Positions 17,003 to 26,655 of a stretch of 64,000 nucleotides of DNA are shown one piece after another. The position numbers and the translations under genes are program-made. Position 1 is the stretch's first letter, and each line of letters opens with the position of its first letter. The notes beneath the pieces were generated by a model that was given only the letters and a program-made list of their open reading frames with translations, ran no database searches and had not been told where the DNA came from. This stretch comes from Yoonia maritima (GTDB lineage: Bacteria > Pseudomonadota > Alphaproteobacteria > Rhodobacterales > Rhodobacteraceae), in the NCBI RefSeq assembly GCF_003003285.1, contig NZ_PVTP01000009.1, positions 62,001-126,000 of the forward strand, written 5' to 3'.

Positions 17003-18313
17003 ATGGCTGACTTATTCACATCCGCTCCTACTGATATACCCGCTGGCCCGCGCCCGCTGGCCGATCGTTTACGTCCACAGCGGTTGGGCGATGTCATTGG
17101 GCAAGAACAGGTTCTTGGGCCTGACGCACCATTGGGCACGATGTTGGCATCTGGATCGCTGTCGTCTTTGATTTTCTGGGGGCCGCCGGGCGTCGGTAAG
17201 ACGACAATTGCACGTTTGCTGGCGGATGAAACTGACCTCCATTTCGTCCAGATCAGCGCGATTTTCACCGGGGTTCCGGACCTACGGAAAGTATTCGAAG
17301 CTGCCAAGCTACGTCGCCAAAATGGTAAGGGTACGTTGTTATTCGTGGATGAGATTCACCGCTTTAACAAAGCGCAGCAAGATGGGTTTCTGCCTTACAT
17401 GGAAGACGGTACCATTTTATTAGTTGGTGCCACGACCGAAAACCCGTCGTTTGAATTGAACGCTGCGGTGCTAAGCCGTTCGCAGGTGTTGATCCTGACC
17501 CGGCTTGACCTTGCTGATCTTGAACGCCTTGCACAACGTGCTGAGAAGGACTTGGACCGCGGGTTGCCGCTCGATGGTCACGCGCGCGAAGCACTGCTAG
17601 AGATGGCAGATGGTGATGGCCGTGCGCTGTTGAACTTAATTGAACAGGTCGCGGCGTGGAAGGTCGACGGTAAGCTTTCTACCGACGACTTGACCAAACG
17701 TTTGATGAAGCGTGCTGTGAAATACGACAAGTCAGGTGAAGAACATTACAATCTGATTAGCGCGTTACATAAATCTGTGCGGGGATCTGACCCTGATGCC
17801 GCGCTTTATTGGTTTGCGCGTATGCTGGCTGGCGGGGAGGACCCTCGGTATCTCGCGCGCCGCATTACCCGTATGGCTGTCGAAGAAGTTGGGCTTGCTG
17901 ATCCGCAAGCGCAGGCGGTTTGTTTGCAATCGTGGGATACCTACGAACGTATCGGCAGCCCAGAGGGCGAGCTGGCCCTTGCACAGGCGCTGGTCTATGT
18001 CGCCTTGGCACCGAAATCGAACGCCGCGTACGTCGGGTATAAGGCCGCTGTAGTTGCCGCGAAAAGCACGGGTTCTACCCCACCGCCGAGTCATATTATC
18101 AATGCGCCGACCAAGATGATGAAGGAGCAGGGCTTTGGCGCAGGCTATGCCTATGACCATGACGCAGAAGATGCGTTTTCGGGGCAGAACTATTTCCCCG
18201 ATGGTATGAAACGCGGTGTTTACTATACGCCCGTTGATCGTGGGTTTGAACGAGAGTTGAAAAAGCGCGTAGACTACTTTGCTGGCCTGCGGGCAAAGCG
18301 AGCCAAGAATTGA
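17003..18313 (+). CDS. rarA: Replication-associated recombination protein A
   Basis: 436 residues. AAA+ ATPase of the RarA/MgsA/WRNIP1 family with Walker A GPPGVGKTT (60-68), Walker B LLFVDEIHR (112-120), the sensor segment GATTENPSFELNAAVLSRSQ and the C-terminal clamp-loader-like domain (HKSVRGSDPDAALYWFARML). It acts at stalled replication forks together with SSB and RecA. It begins the compact run rarA-fluC-rluC-HAD-ATP12 on the same strand. Confidence 0.95.
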   Translation: MADLFTSAPTDIPAGPRPLADRLRPQRLGDVIGQEQVLGPDAPLGTMLASGSLSSLIFWGPPGVGKTTIARLLADETDLHFVQISAIFTGVPDLRKVFEAAKLRRQNGKGTLLFVDEIHRFNKAQQDGFLPYMEDGTILLVGATTENPSFELNAAVLSRSQVLILTRLDLADLERLAQRAEKDLDRGLPLDGHAREALLEMADGDGRALLNLIEQVAAWKVDGKLSTDDLTKRLMKRAVKYDKSGEEHYNLISALHKSVRGSDPDAALYWFARMLAGGEDPRYLARRITRMAVEEVGLADPQAQAVCLQSWDTYERIGSPEGELALAQALVYVALAPKSNAAYVGYKAAVVAAKSTGSTPPPSHIINAPTKMMKEQGFGAGYAYDHDAEDAFSGQNYFPDGMKRGVYYTPVDRGFERELKKRVDYFAGLRAKRAKN

Positions 18314-18344
18314 CATCCGCAGGCGAACAGGCCAAGGCACACAC

Positions 18345-18722
18345 ATGATGACACCAGTAATTTCAGTGGCTCTGGGTGGCGCGATTGGCGCTGTTGGGCG
18401 GTACGGCGTAAACATCGCGGCAACTCGGTTGACCGGGATAGGTTTTCCATGGGGCACAGTTACTGTGAACGTGCTGGGGTCGTTTCTGATGGGCGTTATG
18501 GTTGTCGTTTTGGCGCATAAGGGCGGCATGCGTTTTGCGCCACTTCTTATGACGGGGATGCTGGGCGGCTTTACGACGTTTTCGGCGTTTTCTTTGGACG
18601 CAGTGACATTATTTGAGCGTGGACAAGTCGTTCACGCAGCAGCCTATGTGATCGGCACGGTGCTGGTCGGACTAATTGCAATCATGGCCGGTATGGCCCT
18701 AACACGGTGGGCCATAGCATGA
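18345..18722 (+). CDS. fluC: Fluoride ion channel FluC/CrcB
   Basis: 125 residues from ATG 18345. Four membrane segments, with GRYGVN in the first, NVLGSFLMG in the second and the fluoride-pore signature GGFTTFSAFSLD in the third. FluC forms dual-topology dimers that export fluoride. No fluoride riboswitch was recognised upstream; the gap to rarA is only 31 bases. The stop overlaps the rluC start (ATGA). Confidence 0.93.
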   Translation: MMTPVISVALGGAIGAVGRYGVNIAATRLTGIGFPWGTVTVNVLGSFLMGVMVVVLAHKGGMRFAPLLMTGMLGGFTTFSAFSLDAVTLFERGQVVHAAAYVIGTVLVGLIAIMAGMALTRWAIA

Positions 18723-19774
18723 GCGGCGTACAGACAAAAATTATCGGCCCGGACGACGGCGACCAACGGTTAGACCGCTATTTGCGGCGACTATTCCCGC
18801 ATGTCACGCAAGGGCGCATCGAAAAGATGTGTCGCAAGGGTGAGCTGCGCGTGGATGGCGGCCGTGTGAAATCAAATACTCGGCTTGAAGTTGGGCAGAA
18901 AGTCCGCATTCCACCGCTGCCAACTGAAGAAGAAGCGGACGCATTGCGGTCATTGGCCAAGCAGGGCGTGACCAAGGCTGACGCCAAGCTGATCCAGTCA
19001 TGTGTGATTTACAAAGATGACCATATCATTGCGATCAACAAACCGCATGGTTTGGCAACGCAGGGCGGCACGAACACTAGCCGCCATGTTGACGGCATGG
19101 CCGAGGCATTGACCTTTGGTTATGACGAAAAGCCGCGCCTTGTGCACCGTTTGGACAAGGACACGTCTGGTGTGTTGTTGCTGGCGCGTACACGCATGAT
19201 GGCGAAAAAACTGACCGAAAACCTGAAGCACCGCGAAACCCGTAAGATTTACTGGGCAGCTGTTGCCGGCGTTCCGCATCCGCGTGCCGGCACGATCAAA
19301 TACGGCTTGGTCAAATCTGGCGGTCATGGCCGTGGTGGCGAAAACGAAAAGATGCGCTGCGTGCATCCGCGTGAAGTGGACAGCACCGAAGGCGCGAAAC
19401 GCGCGACATCGGATTACGCTGTGATGGACACGCTGGCGTCACGTGCTTCGTGGTGTGCTTTGGTGCCAATCACGGGCCGTACTCACCAGCTTCGTGCGCA
19501 TATGGCCGAGATCGGGCATCCGATTATCGGTGACGGGAAATACGGTGGCTCTGGTCAGGAAAACCTTGGTGATGGCTGGGGCGCTGGTATGGGCAGCGAA
19601 ATTGGCCGCAAGATGCACTTGCATGCGCGTTCACTGACGATTGAACACCCTGAAACGGGTGCGACGCTGCATATCACTGCGCCACTGCCAGAGCATATGC
19701 AAAACACATGGGATTTCGTGGGTTGGGTCGTGGGGCACGCCCCTGTCGATCCGTTCAATATGCCGGATGAGTGA
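18719..19774 (+). CDS. rluC: RluA-family 23S rRNA pseudouridine synthase (RluC-like)
   Basis: 351 residues from ATG 18719. An S4 RNA-binding domain lies at about 15-75 (LDRYLRRLFPHVTQGRIEKM) and the catalytic domain carries HRLDKDTSGVLLLART with the active-site aspartate, then the conserved GRTHQLRAHMAEIGHPIIGD. Length and S4 domain fit RluC, which modifies 23S rRNA positions 955, 2504 and 2580 in E. coli; RluC versus a related paralogue cannot be settled from sequence alone. It overlaps both neighbours. Confidence 0.88.
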   Translation: MSGVQTKIIGPDDGDQRLDRYLRRLFPHVTQGRIEKMCRKGELRVDGGRVKSNTRLEVGQKVRIPPLPTEEEADALRSLAKQGVTKADAKLIQSCVIYKDDHIIAINKPHGLATQGGTNTSRHVDGMAEALTFGYDEKPRLVHRLDKDTSGVLLLARTRMMAKKLTENLKHRETRKIYWAAVAGVPHPRAGTIKYGLVKSGGHGRGGENEKMRCVHPREVDSTEGAKRATSDYAVMDTLASRASWCALVPITGRTHQLRAHMAEIGHPIIGDGKYGGSGQENLGDGWGAGMGSEIGRKMHLHARSLTIEHPETGATLHITAPLPEHMQNTWDFVGWVVGHAPVDPFNMPDE

Positions 19775-20432
19775 TCTACGCCTTGTAATATTCGACGTCG
19801 ACGGCACGCTTGTCGACAGTCAGGCCGAGATTTTGGCCGCGATGACGCATGCGTTTGCGGCTGAAGGTCGCGCAATGCCTGATCGTTCAGATGTGCTTTC
19901 TATTGTTGGGCTTTCGCTCGATGTGGCGTTCGCCAGATTATGCCCTGATTCCGATCAGGCGGTACAAGCCCGTTTGGTCGAAGGCTATAAGGATGCGTTC
20001 AGTACCCAGCGTGCGCAGAATGCGGACCACGGTCCTTTGTATCCCGGTGCTCGCGCCGTGCTTGATGCTCTTGCAGCCCAGGACAACACCTTGTTAGCCG
20101 TGGCGACAGGAAAGTCGCGGCGTGGTTTGGACAAACTGTTAGAACGGCATGCGCTGGAAGGTTTCTTTCACAGTGAGCAAGTCGCTGATCATCATCCGTC
20201 GAAGCCTAACCCTTCGATGATCTTAACGGCGATGAATGAATTAGGTGTTGTCCAGAACCGTGCCGTGATGGTGGGCGACACCACGTATGACATGGATATG
20301 GCGCGCGCCGCTGGTGTGGCAAAAATTGGCGTTGGCTGGGGGTATCATGCGGCTGATTTGCTGATGCCTGATATCCTTATCCACGAATTTGGCGCGTTGC
20401 CCGGCGCCGTTGACGAACTAGCAGGACACTAA
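19767..20432 (+). CDS. HAD-family hydrolase (phosphoglycolate phosphatase-like)
   Basis: 221 residues from ATG 19767, overlapping rluC by eight bases. Motif I is VIFDVDGTLVDSQ, followed by a helical cap (about 17-85), the conserved lysine region HPSKPNPSMI and motif IV VMVGDTTYDMDMARAAG. This is the Gph/pyrophosphatase-like subgroup; the physiological phosphoester is unknown. The rluC-HAD pairing suggests co-expression. Confidence 0.88.
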   Translation: MSDLRLVIFDVDGTLVDSQAEILAAMTHAFAAEGRAMPDRSDVLSIVGLSLDVAFARLCPDSDQAVQARLVEGYKDAFSTQRAQNADHGPLYPGARAVLDALAAQDNTLLAVATGKSRRGLDKLLERHALEGFFHSEQVADHHPSKPNPSMILTAMNELGVVQNRAVMVGDTTYDMDMARAAGVAKIGVGWGYHAADLLMPDILIHEFGALPGAVDELAGH

Positions 20433-20433
20433 G

Positions 20434-21144
20434 ATGAGCGATTGGAAACCAAAACGTTTCTGGAAAACAGCGACCGCGACTGAATGTGACGGCGGTTTTA
20501 CCGTGCTGCTGGATGAACGGGGCGTGAAAACCCCAGCGAAAGCAGCGTTGACTGTGCCGACCCTATCGATGGCCGAAGCAATCGCCGCCGAGTGGGATGC
20601 ACAAATCGAAACCGTCGATCCCGTGACAATGCCGCTAACGCGCGGTGCAAATGCTGCAATTGATAAGGTTCGCACGCAACATGCAGAAGTCGCGGCGCTA
20701 TTGTCAGAATACGGTGATAGTGATTTGCTTTGCTACCGTGCCGCAGGGCCGGATGCATTGATTGCGCGGCAGGCAGAACACTGGGATCCGATCCTAGATT
20801 GGGCGGCCGAATCGCTGGATGCACGGCTCGCTGTCGGCGAAGGCGTTATGCACGTGGCGCAAAATCCAAATACTTTGGCGCGATTACGGGCCGAGGTCGA
20901 GAGTTTCGATGAATTTTCATTAGCTGCAGCACATGACCTGATTAGTATATCGGGATCGTTGGTTTTGGCGTTGGCTGTAACCCGCAAAGCGATTACCGTC
21001 GATCACGCATGGATGGTTTCGCGCATCGATGAACATTGGCAAATTGAGCAATGGGGTGAAGATGATGAAGCATCTGCACTAGAATTGACCAAGCGCGCCG
21101 CATTTATGGACGCCGCGCGGTTTTATGAGCTTTGCCGTCGCTAG
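20434..21144 (+). CDS. ATP12-family F1-ATPase assembly chaperone
   Basis: 236 residues starting MSDWKPKRFWKTATATECDG. The ATP12 pattern includes GGFTVLLDERGVKTPAKAAL, AEAIAAEWDAQIETVDPVTM and PLTRGANAAIDKV. In mitochondria Atp12 binds the free alpha subunit of F1; alphaproteobacteria retain the family. It starts one base after the HAD stop. A 217-base gap before bztA holds short inverted repeats but no gene. Confidence 0.92.
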   Translation: MSDWKPKRFWKTATATECDGGFTVLLDERGVKTPAKAALTVPTLSMAEAIAAEWDAQIETVDPVTMPLTRGANAAIDKVRTQHAEVAALLSEYGDSDLLCYRAAGPDALIARQAEHWDPILDWAAESLDARLAVGEGVMHVAQNPNTLARLRAEVESFDEFSLAAAHDLISISGSLVLALAVTRKAITVDHAWMVSRIDEHWQIEQWGEDDEASALELTKRAAFMDAARFYELCRR

Positions 21145-21361
21145 GTAATTGTCCTGTTTCGGTCTGATTGGCAGGAAAACTGCCTGTTTTGGCAGCGTTT
21201 GCCTAGGGTTTTCTATTTGTGACCCTTGACCTCATTGCGTGATTCCGCACACTCTAGCGTCATTGAGAGGGGACTCCTTTTCTCATTCACCACACTGTCC
21301 AATAGGACGGGATAAAATACCGCCCCTCTTGTTAGGGGTGGAAACTCAGGAAGAGGTAAAA

Positions 21362-22381
21362 ATGAAAAAAACCGTATTCTTCGGCGCGCTGACTGTTGCT
21401 GGCTTGACTGCCGGTATGGCTTCTGCGGCGACACTGGACGATGTCAAAGCACGTGGCTCGCTGAACTGCGGCGTTACAACTGGTCTTGTTGGTTTTGCTG
21501 CACCTGACGCTGAAGGCGTCTGGGAAGGTTTCGACGTTGGCGTATGCCGCGCGGTCGCTGCTGCAATCTTTGGTGATCCTACTGCAGTGGAATTCGTTCC
21601 AACAACTGGCCAGACACGTTTCACAGCGCTTGCTTCCGGCGAAATCGATCTTCTCGCACGTAACACAACATGGACAATGAGCCGTGACGTCGATCTGAAG
21701 TTCGAATTTGTTGGCGTGAACTACTATGATGGTCAAGGTTTCCTTGTACCAAAAGCGCTTGGCGTGACATCTGCTAAAGAACTGGACGGCGCAACTGTAT
21801 GTATCCAAACTGGTACAACCACAGAGCTGAACCTTGCTGACTTCTTCCGCGTCAACGACATCAGCTATGAGCCGGTTCCAATCGAAACAAACGCTGAAGG
21901 TCAACAGCAGTACCTTGCTGGTGCTTGTGACGTGTACACAACAGACGCATCTGGTCTGGCTGCGACACGTGCGACTTTCGAAAACCCTGCTGACCACGTT
22001 TTGCTGCCTGAAATCATCTCTAAAGAGCCACTCGGCCCGCTTGTTCGCCACGGTGACAACGAATGGGGTGATATCGCACGTTGGACACTGAACGCACTGA
22101 TCACAGCCGAAGAGCTGGGCGTTACCTCAGAAAACATCGAAGAGCTTGCTGCGACTCCGGGTAACAACCCTGAAGTTAACCGTCTGCTGGGCACCGAAGG
22201 TGAACTGGGCGCGCAACTGGGTCTGGATGCTGACTGGGCGAAGAACGCAATCGCTGCTGGTGGTAACTACGGCGAATTGTTTGACAACAACATCGGTGAA
22301 AACACTTCGATCGGTCTGGCTCGTGGCCTGAACGCACAGTGGACAGATGGCGGCTTGATCTACTCTCCGCCTTTCCGTTAA
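21362..22381 (+). CDS. bztA: Amino-acid ABC transporter, substrate-binding protein BztA
   Basis: 339 residues from ATG 21362, with AGGAAGAGG upstream; the frame continues to 21239 but those residues are unrelated. The signal peptide MKKTVFFGALTVAGLTAG ends near ASA. The mature protein begins TLDDVKARGSLNCGVTTGL and includes WEGFDVGVCRAVAAAIFGD, typical of BztA, the periplasmic protein for glutamate, glutamine, aspartate and asparagine in Rhodobacter. A hairpin in the gap to bztB may keep its expression above that of the permeases. Confidence 0.95.
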   Translation: MKKTVFFGALTVAGLTAGMASAATLDDVKARGSLNCGVTTGLVGFAAPDAEGVWEGFDVGVCRAVAAAIFGDPTAVEFVPTTGQTRFTALASGEIDLLARNTTWTMSRDVDLKFEFVGVNYYDGQGFLVPKALGVTSAKELDGATVCIQTGTTTELNLADFFRVNDISYEPVPIETNAEGQQQYLAGACDVYTTDASGLAATRATFENPADHVLLPEIISKEPLGPLVRHGDNEWGDIARWTLNALITAEELGVTSENIEELAATPGNNPEVNRLLGTEGELGAQLGLDADWAKNAIAAGGNYGELFDNNIGENTSIGLARGLNAQWTDGGLIYSPPFR

Positions 22382-22396
22382 GAACTGAAAACGGCG

Positions 22397-22425
22397 AAGG
22401 GCTCGGTTTTTAACCGGGCCCTTTA
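22397..22425 (+). terminator. Hairpin between bztA and bztB (likely partial terminator)
   Basis: AGGGCTCGGTT pairs with AACCGGGCCCT (one bulge), followed by TTACCC. Attenuating hairpins after the binding-protein gene are common in ABC operons, giving excess binding protein over permease. Confidence 0.65.
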
Positions 22426-22534
22426 CCCAATGGCGACCACGCTAAATAATAAAAATGCGTATCCTGCGCGTGATGACAGTCAGATTAACTGACGCGCACG
22501 CGGCCTATATCAGGACGCACCGGGAGATAAATAT

Positions 22535-23812
22535 ATGTCGACGTTGACCGACCCGCCTAAGCCGGGTTTTCGGCTAAGCCAGCTTATTTACGATACACGT
22601 TATCGATCCATCACCATCCAGGTAATTGCATTGGCGCTGATTGTCGCTGCGTTCTGGTGGTTGGGAAACAACACAGTGAACAACCTCAATGCGTTGGGTA
22701 AGGACTTTAATTTTGGGTTCCTGAATAGCGCAGCGGGCTATGACATCAACCAAAAGCTAATAGAGTATAACAACCAGATGTCGCACGGACGTGCCGCATT
22801 GGTTGGTATTCTGAATACGCTGTTGGTGGCATTTCTTGGCTGTATTGCAGCTTTGATTATCGGTGTGTTCGTGGGCGTCTTACGGTTGTCGAAAAACTGG
22901 GTCGTAAGCAAACTGATGGCCGTTTACGTCGAAGGCTTTCGCAACGTACCGCTTTTGATTTGGATCCTGCTGATTGGCGCTGTGATGTCAGAAAGTATGC
23001 CGCAGCCGCGCGAATTCCGAGGTGAAAACGCAACGCAAAGCATGTATTTCAGCGATAACGTAGCGGTAACGAACCGCGGCATTTGGATTCCGCGGATAGG
23101 CTTTACGAATTCGGTAAGCGGCGAAGAAGCTGTTGCACCTGTTGAAGGTGCCGCTGCTGTGGCATCTGGTGGGCTGGATTGGCTTCTGGTTCTTGGAACA
23201 CTTGGTCTCAGCCTTTTTGCAATGCGGCTGGTTCGCCAACGTGCAGACCGTATTCAACAAGCAACTGGCGAGCGCCCAACGACCTGGTATCAACGACTTG
23301 GACTGTTGATTATTCCCGTTGGGATCGTTCTGTTCCTTTTGGGCGCGACGATAGTATCGCCTTACCTAAAAGGATTTAACTTTACTGAGGGTATCCACCT
23401 TCGGAACTCGTTGATCGCGCTTTGGTTTGCACTGTCGCTATACACAGGTGCATTTATCGCGGAAATCGTTCGTGCTGGTATCTTGGCGGTCTCGAAGGGG
23501 CAGTCAGAAGCCGCAGCTGCGCTGGGTATTCAACCAAGCCGCACGATGAACCTTGTGATTTTGCCGCAGGCGATGCGGGTCATCATCCCGCCGCTAATTT
23601 CGCAGTTCTTGAACCTCACCAAAAACTCATCGCTGGCAATTGCGGTCGGATACATGGATGTGCGCGCCACGCTTGGCGGCATTACTATCAACCAAACCGG
23701 TCGCGAGCTTGAAGGCATGCTGTTGATGGGGGCTTTCTATCTTGCTCTGTCTTTGGTGATTTCTGGCGGCATGAACTACTACAACCGTTCAACTCAACTC
23801 GCGGAGCGCTAA
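22535..23812 (+). CDS. bztB: Amino-acid ABC transporter permease BztB
   Basis: 425 residues with an N-terminal membrane segment, a long periplasmic insertion (about 150-220) characteristic of BztB/AapQ, and a C-terminal permease domain with the EAA-like loop SEAAAALGIQPSRTMNLVIL. It forms the inner-membrane channel with BztC. One base separates its stop from bztC. Confidence 0.94.
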   Translation: MSTLTDPPKPGFRLSQLIYDTRYRSITIQVIALALIVAAFWWLGNNTVNNLNALGKDFNFGFLNSAAGYDINQKLIEYNNQMSHGRAALVGILNTLLVAFLGCIAALIIGVFVGVLRLSKNWVVSKLMAVYVEGFRNVPLLIWILLIGAVMSESMPQPREFRGENATQSMYFSDNVAVTNRGIWIPRIGFTNSVSGEEAVAPVEGAAAVASGGLDWLLVLGTLGLSLFAMRLVRQRADRIQQATGERPTTWYQRLGLLIIPVGIVLFLLGATIVSPYLKGFNFTEGIHLRNSLIALWFALSLYTGAFIAEIVRAGILAVSKGQSEAAAALGIQPSRTMNLVILPQAMRVIIPPLISQFLNLTKNSSLAIAVGYMDVRATLGGITINQTGRELEGMLLMGAFYLALSLVISGGMNYYNRSTQLAER

Positions 23813-23813
23813 G

Positions 23814-25121
23814 ATGTCGGATACTCCTATTACTTACGTCCGTGACACGATGCTGCCGCAACAGGCACCACCAACGTCCGAAGTCGGTCCAGTTCGTTGG
23901 GCGCGCGAGAACCTGTTCTCGTCGCCTATGAATGCCATTTTGACCATCCTGTCGTTGTACATCGTCTATACGGTTATTAGCCATGTTGGGCCTTGGTTAA
24001 TCAACGGCATTTGGGATGCGGATTCGCTTAGCGAATGTCGTGAAATCATTGCGGCAAAAGGTGATGGTCACCACTCCGCAGCTTGCTTTGGCGTTATCAC
24101 TGCGCGTTGGCACCAGCTTGTGTTTGGCTACTATCCATCCGAGCTGTACTGGCGTCCGGTCTTGGCGTTGCTGGTATTCTTCGTTGGTATCGCGCCAGTG
24201 TTGTTCCCTTCACTGCCACGCAAGCTTTTCATCGTTTCGATGGTTGCGCCATTCCTTTGCTTTTGGTTGCTCTGGGGCGGTTCAATTTGGCTACCTATCA
24301 GCATCGCGCTTGGGTTCGGTGTGGGTGTCGTTGCGTTTAAACTGTTGAGCGTTTCTGTGAGCTCACTTGTGGCGATCATTGGCGCGATTCTGCTGCCGTT
24401 GATCTACTGGCTGTACCTGTCGGGGCCTCTTGCCGCTGGATTGGCAAGCATCGTTCCACTGGGCATTGAATTTGTCCCGTCTCGGTCATTTGGGGGCTTT
24501 ATGCTTTCAATCGTGATCGGGCTATCTGCGATTGTGATATCACTGCCGCTGGGCATTTTGTTGGCTTTGGGCCGTCAGTCTGATCTGTTCATCATCAAAA
24601 CATGTGCCGTTGTGTTTATCGAAGTGATCCGAGGCGTGCCGTTGATTGTGTGGCTGTTCACAGCGCAATTGCTGCTGAACTACTTCCTGCCGCCCGGCAG
24701 CAACTTTGATCTGACACTGCGCGTGATCATCATGGTGACCTTGTTTGCATCTGCGTACATTGCAGAGGTCGTTCGGGGTGGTCTTGCTGCCCTGCCAAAG
24801 GGACAATACGAAGGCGGTGATAGCCTTGGTTTGAACTACTGGCAGTCTATGCAGCTGATTATCTTGCCGCAGGCGCTTAAAATCTCAATCCCGGGTATCG
24901 TGAACACCTTTATCGGTCTGTTCAAAGACACCACGCTGGTTGTTTTCATTGGTCTGTTCGATCCTCTTGGCATTGCCAGCGCGATCCGTGCGACGACCGA
25001 ATGGAACGGCATCTACTGGGAACTCTTCCTCTTTATCGGCATCATGTTCTTCATCTCTTGCTTTAGCATGGGCCGTTACTCACTTTACCTGGAGAAAAAA
25101 CTCCAGCGTGAACACCGCTAA
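23814..25121 (+). CDS. bztC: Amino-acid ABC transporter permease BztC
   Basis: 435 residues, about eight membrane segments, with the EAA loop GQYEGGDSLGLNYWQSMQLI that contacts the ATPase. The N-terminal half, which has extra membrane helices, is typical of BztC/AapM. It partners BztB. bztD starts after a 12-base gap with AAGGAGA. Confidence 0.94.
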   Translation: MSDTPITYVRDTMLPQQAPPTSEVGPVRWARENLFSSPMNAILTILSLYIVYTVISHVGPWLINGIWDADSLSECREIIAAKGDGHHSAACFGVITARWHQLVFGYYPSELYWRPVLALLVFFVGIAPVLFPSLPRKLFIVSMVAPFLCFWLLWGGSIWLPISIALGFGVGVVAFKLLSVSVSSLVAIIGAILLPLIYWLYLSGPLAAGLASIVPLGIEFVPSRSFGGFMLSIVIGLSAIVISLPLGILLALGRQSDLFIIKTCAVVFIEVIRGVPLIVWLFTAQLLLNYFLPPGSNFDLTLRVIIMVTLFASAYIAEVVRGGLAALPKGQYEGGDSLGLNYWQSMQLIILPQALKISIPGIVNTFIGLFKDTTLVVFIGLFDPLGIASAIRATTEWNGIYWELFLFIGIMFFISCFSMGRYSLYLEKKLQREHR

Positions 25122-25133
25122 GGAGACCTGACA

Positions 25134-25925
25134 ATGGTTGAACTCACACAAGAACGCGCAGTCGATCGTAGCCAGATGCAGGTCTCTGACGAGGTCGCGA
25201 TTGAAATTCGCAACATGAACAAGTGGTACGGTACGTTTCACGTTCTGCGCGACATTAACCTAACCGTGCAACGCGGTGAGCGGATCGTTATCTGTGGCCC
25301 GTCGGGTTCTGGTAAATCGACCCTAATCCGCTGCATTAACCGGCTTGAAGAACACCAAGCCGGTGACATCATCGTTGACGGGACAGAGCTGTCCTCGGAT
25401 TTGAAAAACATCGACAAGATCCGGTCAGAGGTTGGCATGTGCTTTCAGCACTTTAACCTGTTCCCGCACCTGACGATCCTTGAAAACTGCACGCTGGCGC
25501 CAATCTGGGTCCGTAACACGCCCAAGAAAGAAGCCGAAGAAATCGCGATGCATTTCCTTGAAAAGGTGAAGATCCCTGATCAGGCGCATAAGTACCCCGG
25601 CATGTTGTCCGGTGGTCAGCAGCAGCGTGTGGCGATTGCCCGTTCGCTTTGCATGAAACCACGTATCATGCTGTTCGATGAACCGACCTCTGCTCTTGAT
25701 CCTGAGATGATCAAAGAGGTGCTGGATACAATGATCGAACTGGCCGAAGAAGGCATGACCATGCTTTGCGTGACCCACGAAATGGGCTTTGCTCAAGCAG
25801 TTGCCAACCGGGTCATCTTTATGGACCAAGGTCAGATCGTGGAACAGAACGAACCAACGGAGTTCTTCAACAACCCGCAATCTGAGCGGACCCAGTTGTT
25901 CCTAAGCCAGATTATCGGCCACTAA
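25134..25925 (+). CDS. bztD: Amino-acid ABC transporter ATPase BztD
   Basis: 263 residues. Walker A GPSGSGKST at 55-63, Q-loop CFQHFNLFPH, ABC signature LSGGQQQRVAIARSL, Walker B IMLFDEPTSALDPE and the H-loop CVTHEMGFA are all intact. It energises BztBC from the cytoplasm. It is the last gene of the operon, followed immediately by an intrinsic terminator. Confidence 0.96.
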   Translation: MVELTQERAVDRSQMQVSDEVAIEIRNMNKWYGTFHVLRDINLTVQRGERIVICGPSGSGKSTLIRCINRLEEHQAGDIIVDGTELSSDLKNIDKIRSEVGMCFQHFNLFPHLTILENCTLAPIWVRNTPKKEAEEIAMHFLEKVKIPDQAHKYPGMLSGGQQQRVAIARSLCMKPRIMLFDEPTSALDPEMIKEVLDTMIELAEEGMTMLCVTHEMGFAQAVANRVIFMDQGQIVEQNEPTEFFNNPQSERTQLFLSQIIGH

Positions 25926-25929
25926 AAAC

Positions 25930-25965
25930 AAAGCCCCGGGCATGACCCGGGGCTTTTTGTTTTAT
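25930..25965 (+). terminator. Intrinsic terminator ending bztABCD
   Basis: AAAGCCCCGGG (25930-25940) pairs with CCCGGGGCTTT (25946-25956), followed by TTGTTTT. A strong Rho-independent terminator. Confidence 0.95.
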
Positions 25966-26013
25966 AGGAATACTGCAGAGTTCTTATTTCTCTAAGTTCC
26001 ACGTGCACATTTC

Positions 26014-26655
26014 ATGAAGACAATATTAGCGAGCATCCAAGATCAGTTCGGAGTTCAGGAACTGCCTCATGGCTTATTTCACGCGTTCGACAATGCGCTG
26101 CGTTTCGATTTGGGAGGCACAGAGAGTAACATACACCGTCCGATGCACCGGTTCTGTCAAGCATATGAGCGGGCATGTACGATTGCACATGCGCATTTTG
26201 AAGACTCATCAGAGATTTATCTTCTGCTTGCTAGCTATGGCTTAGAGCAGCCTAGTAAGAAACGTCTAAACCATATCGAACTCTGTGGAGTTGAGCGTTC
26301 CGAAGTGCAGTACGTAAGTAAGACTGCGCAGCAAGATGAAGAGCATATGGCTGAGTTTGGATGTGATCAGTTTCGTCATTGGGATATTGTTAAGGTAAAC
26401 GATAAAAGATCTATTTCCGATATCATGTGGTTATGCATCGCTTCTGAAATGATGATCGAGCCAGCTTTTCATTCGACCACAGCGTATCTTGTAGATGCGA
26501 GAAATGGTCTAATCCTGCATGCATATGATGATCGCGGGCTGGATGTCGTTTCTCTTAACAAATCGCAGTTATCTGAGCTTTTCATAAAATTTAACAAATG
26601 GTTGCTAGAGTGTGACCTTGCTCGCATGAGTGCTATGTTTGCATCTGATGACTAG
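26014..26655 (+). CDS. DUF3885 domain protein
   Basis: 213 residues. The pattern FDNALRFDLGG (25-35), the DQFRHWDIVKVNDKRSISDI region and HAYDDRGLDVV with the C-terminal FNKWLLECD match the DUF3885 family, for which no function is established. Codon use and composition are more AT-rich than in the flanking genes, hinting at acquisition. No clear promoter or ribosome binding site was seen. It ends convergently with sixA, the stop codons overlapping by four bases. Confidence 0.72.
   Translation: MKTILASIQDQFGVQELPHGLFHAFDNALRFDLGGTESNIHRPMHRFCQAYERACTIAHAHFEDSSEIYLLLASYGLEQPSKKRLNHIELCGVERSEVQYVSKTAQQDEEHMAEFGCDQFRHWDIVKVNDKRSISDIMWLCIASEMMIEPAFHSTTAYLVDARNGLILHAYDDRGLDVVSLNKSQLSELFIKFNKWLLECDLARMSAMFASDD

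Noticed and set aside
18314-18344. Possible fluoride riboswitch before fluC
   Set aside because: Only 31 bases separate rarA from fluC, too short for the aptamer, and no conserved pseudoknot pattern was seen.
17765-18529. 254-residue - strand frame across rarA and fluC
   Set aside because: Overlaps two well-supported genes on the other strand and shows no domain.
21332-22051. Long open frame (239 residues) antisense to bztA
   Set aside because: It lies wholly opposite a highly conserved gene, has a cysteine-rich composition typical of shadow frames and no recognisable domain or ribosome binding site.
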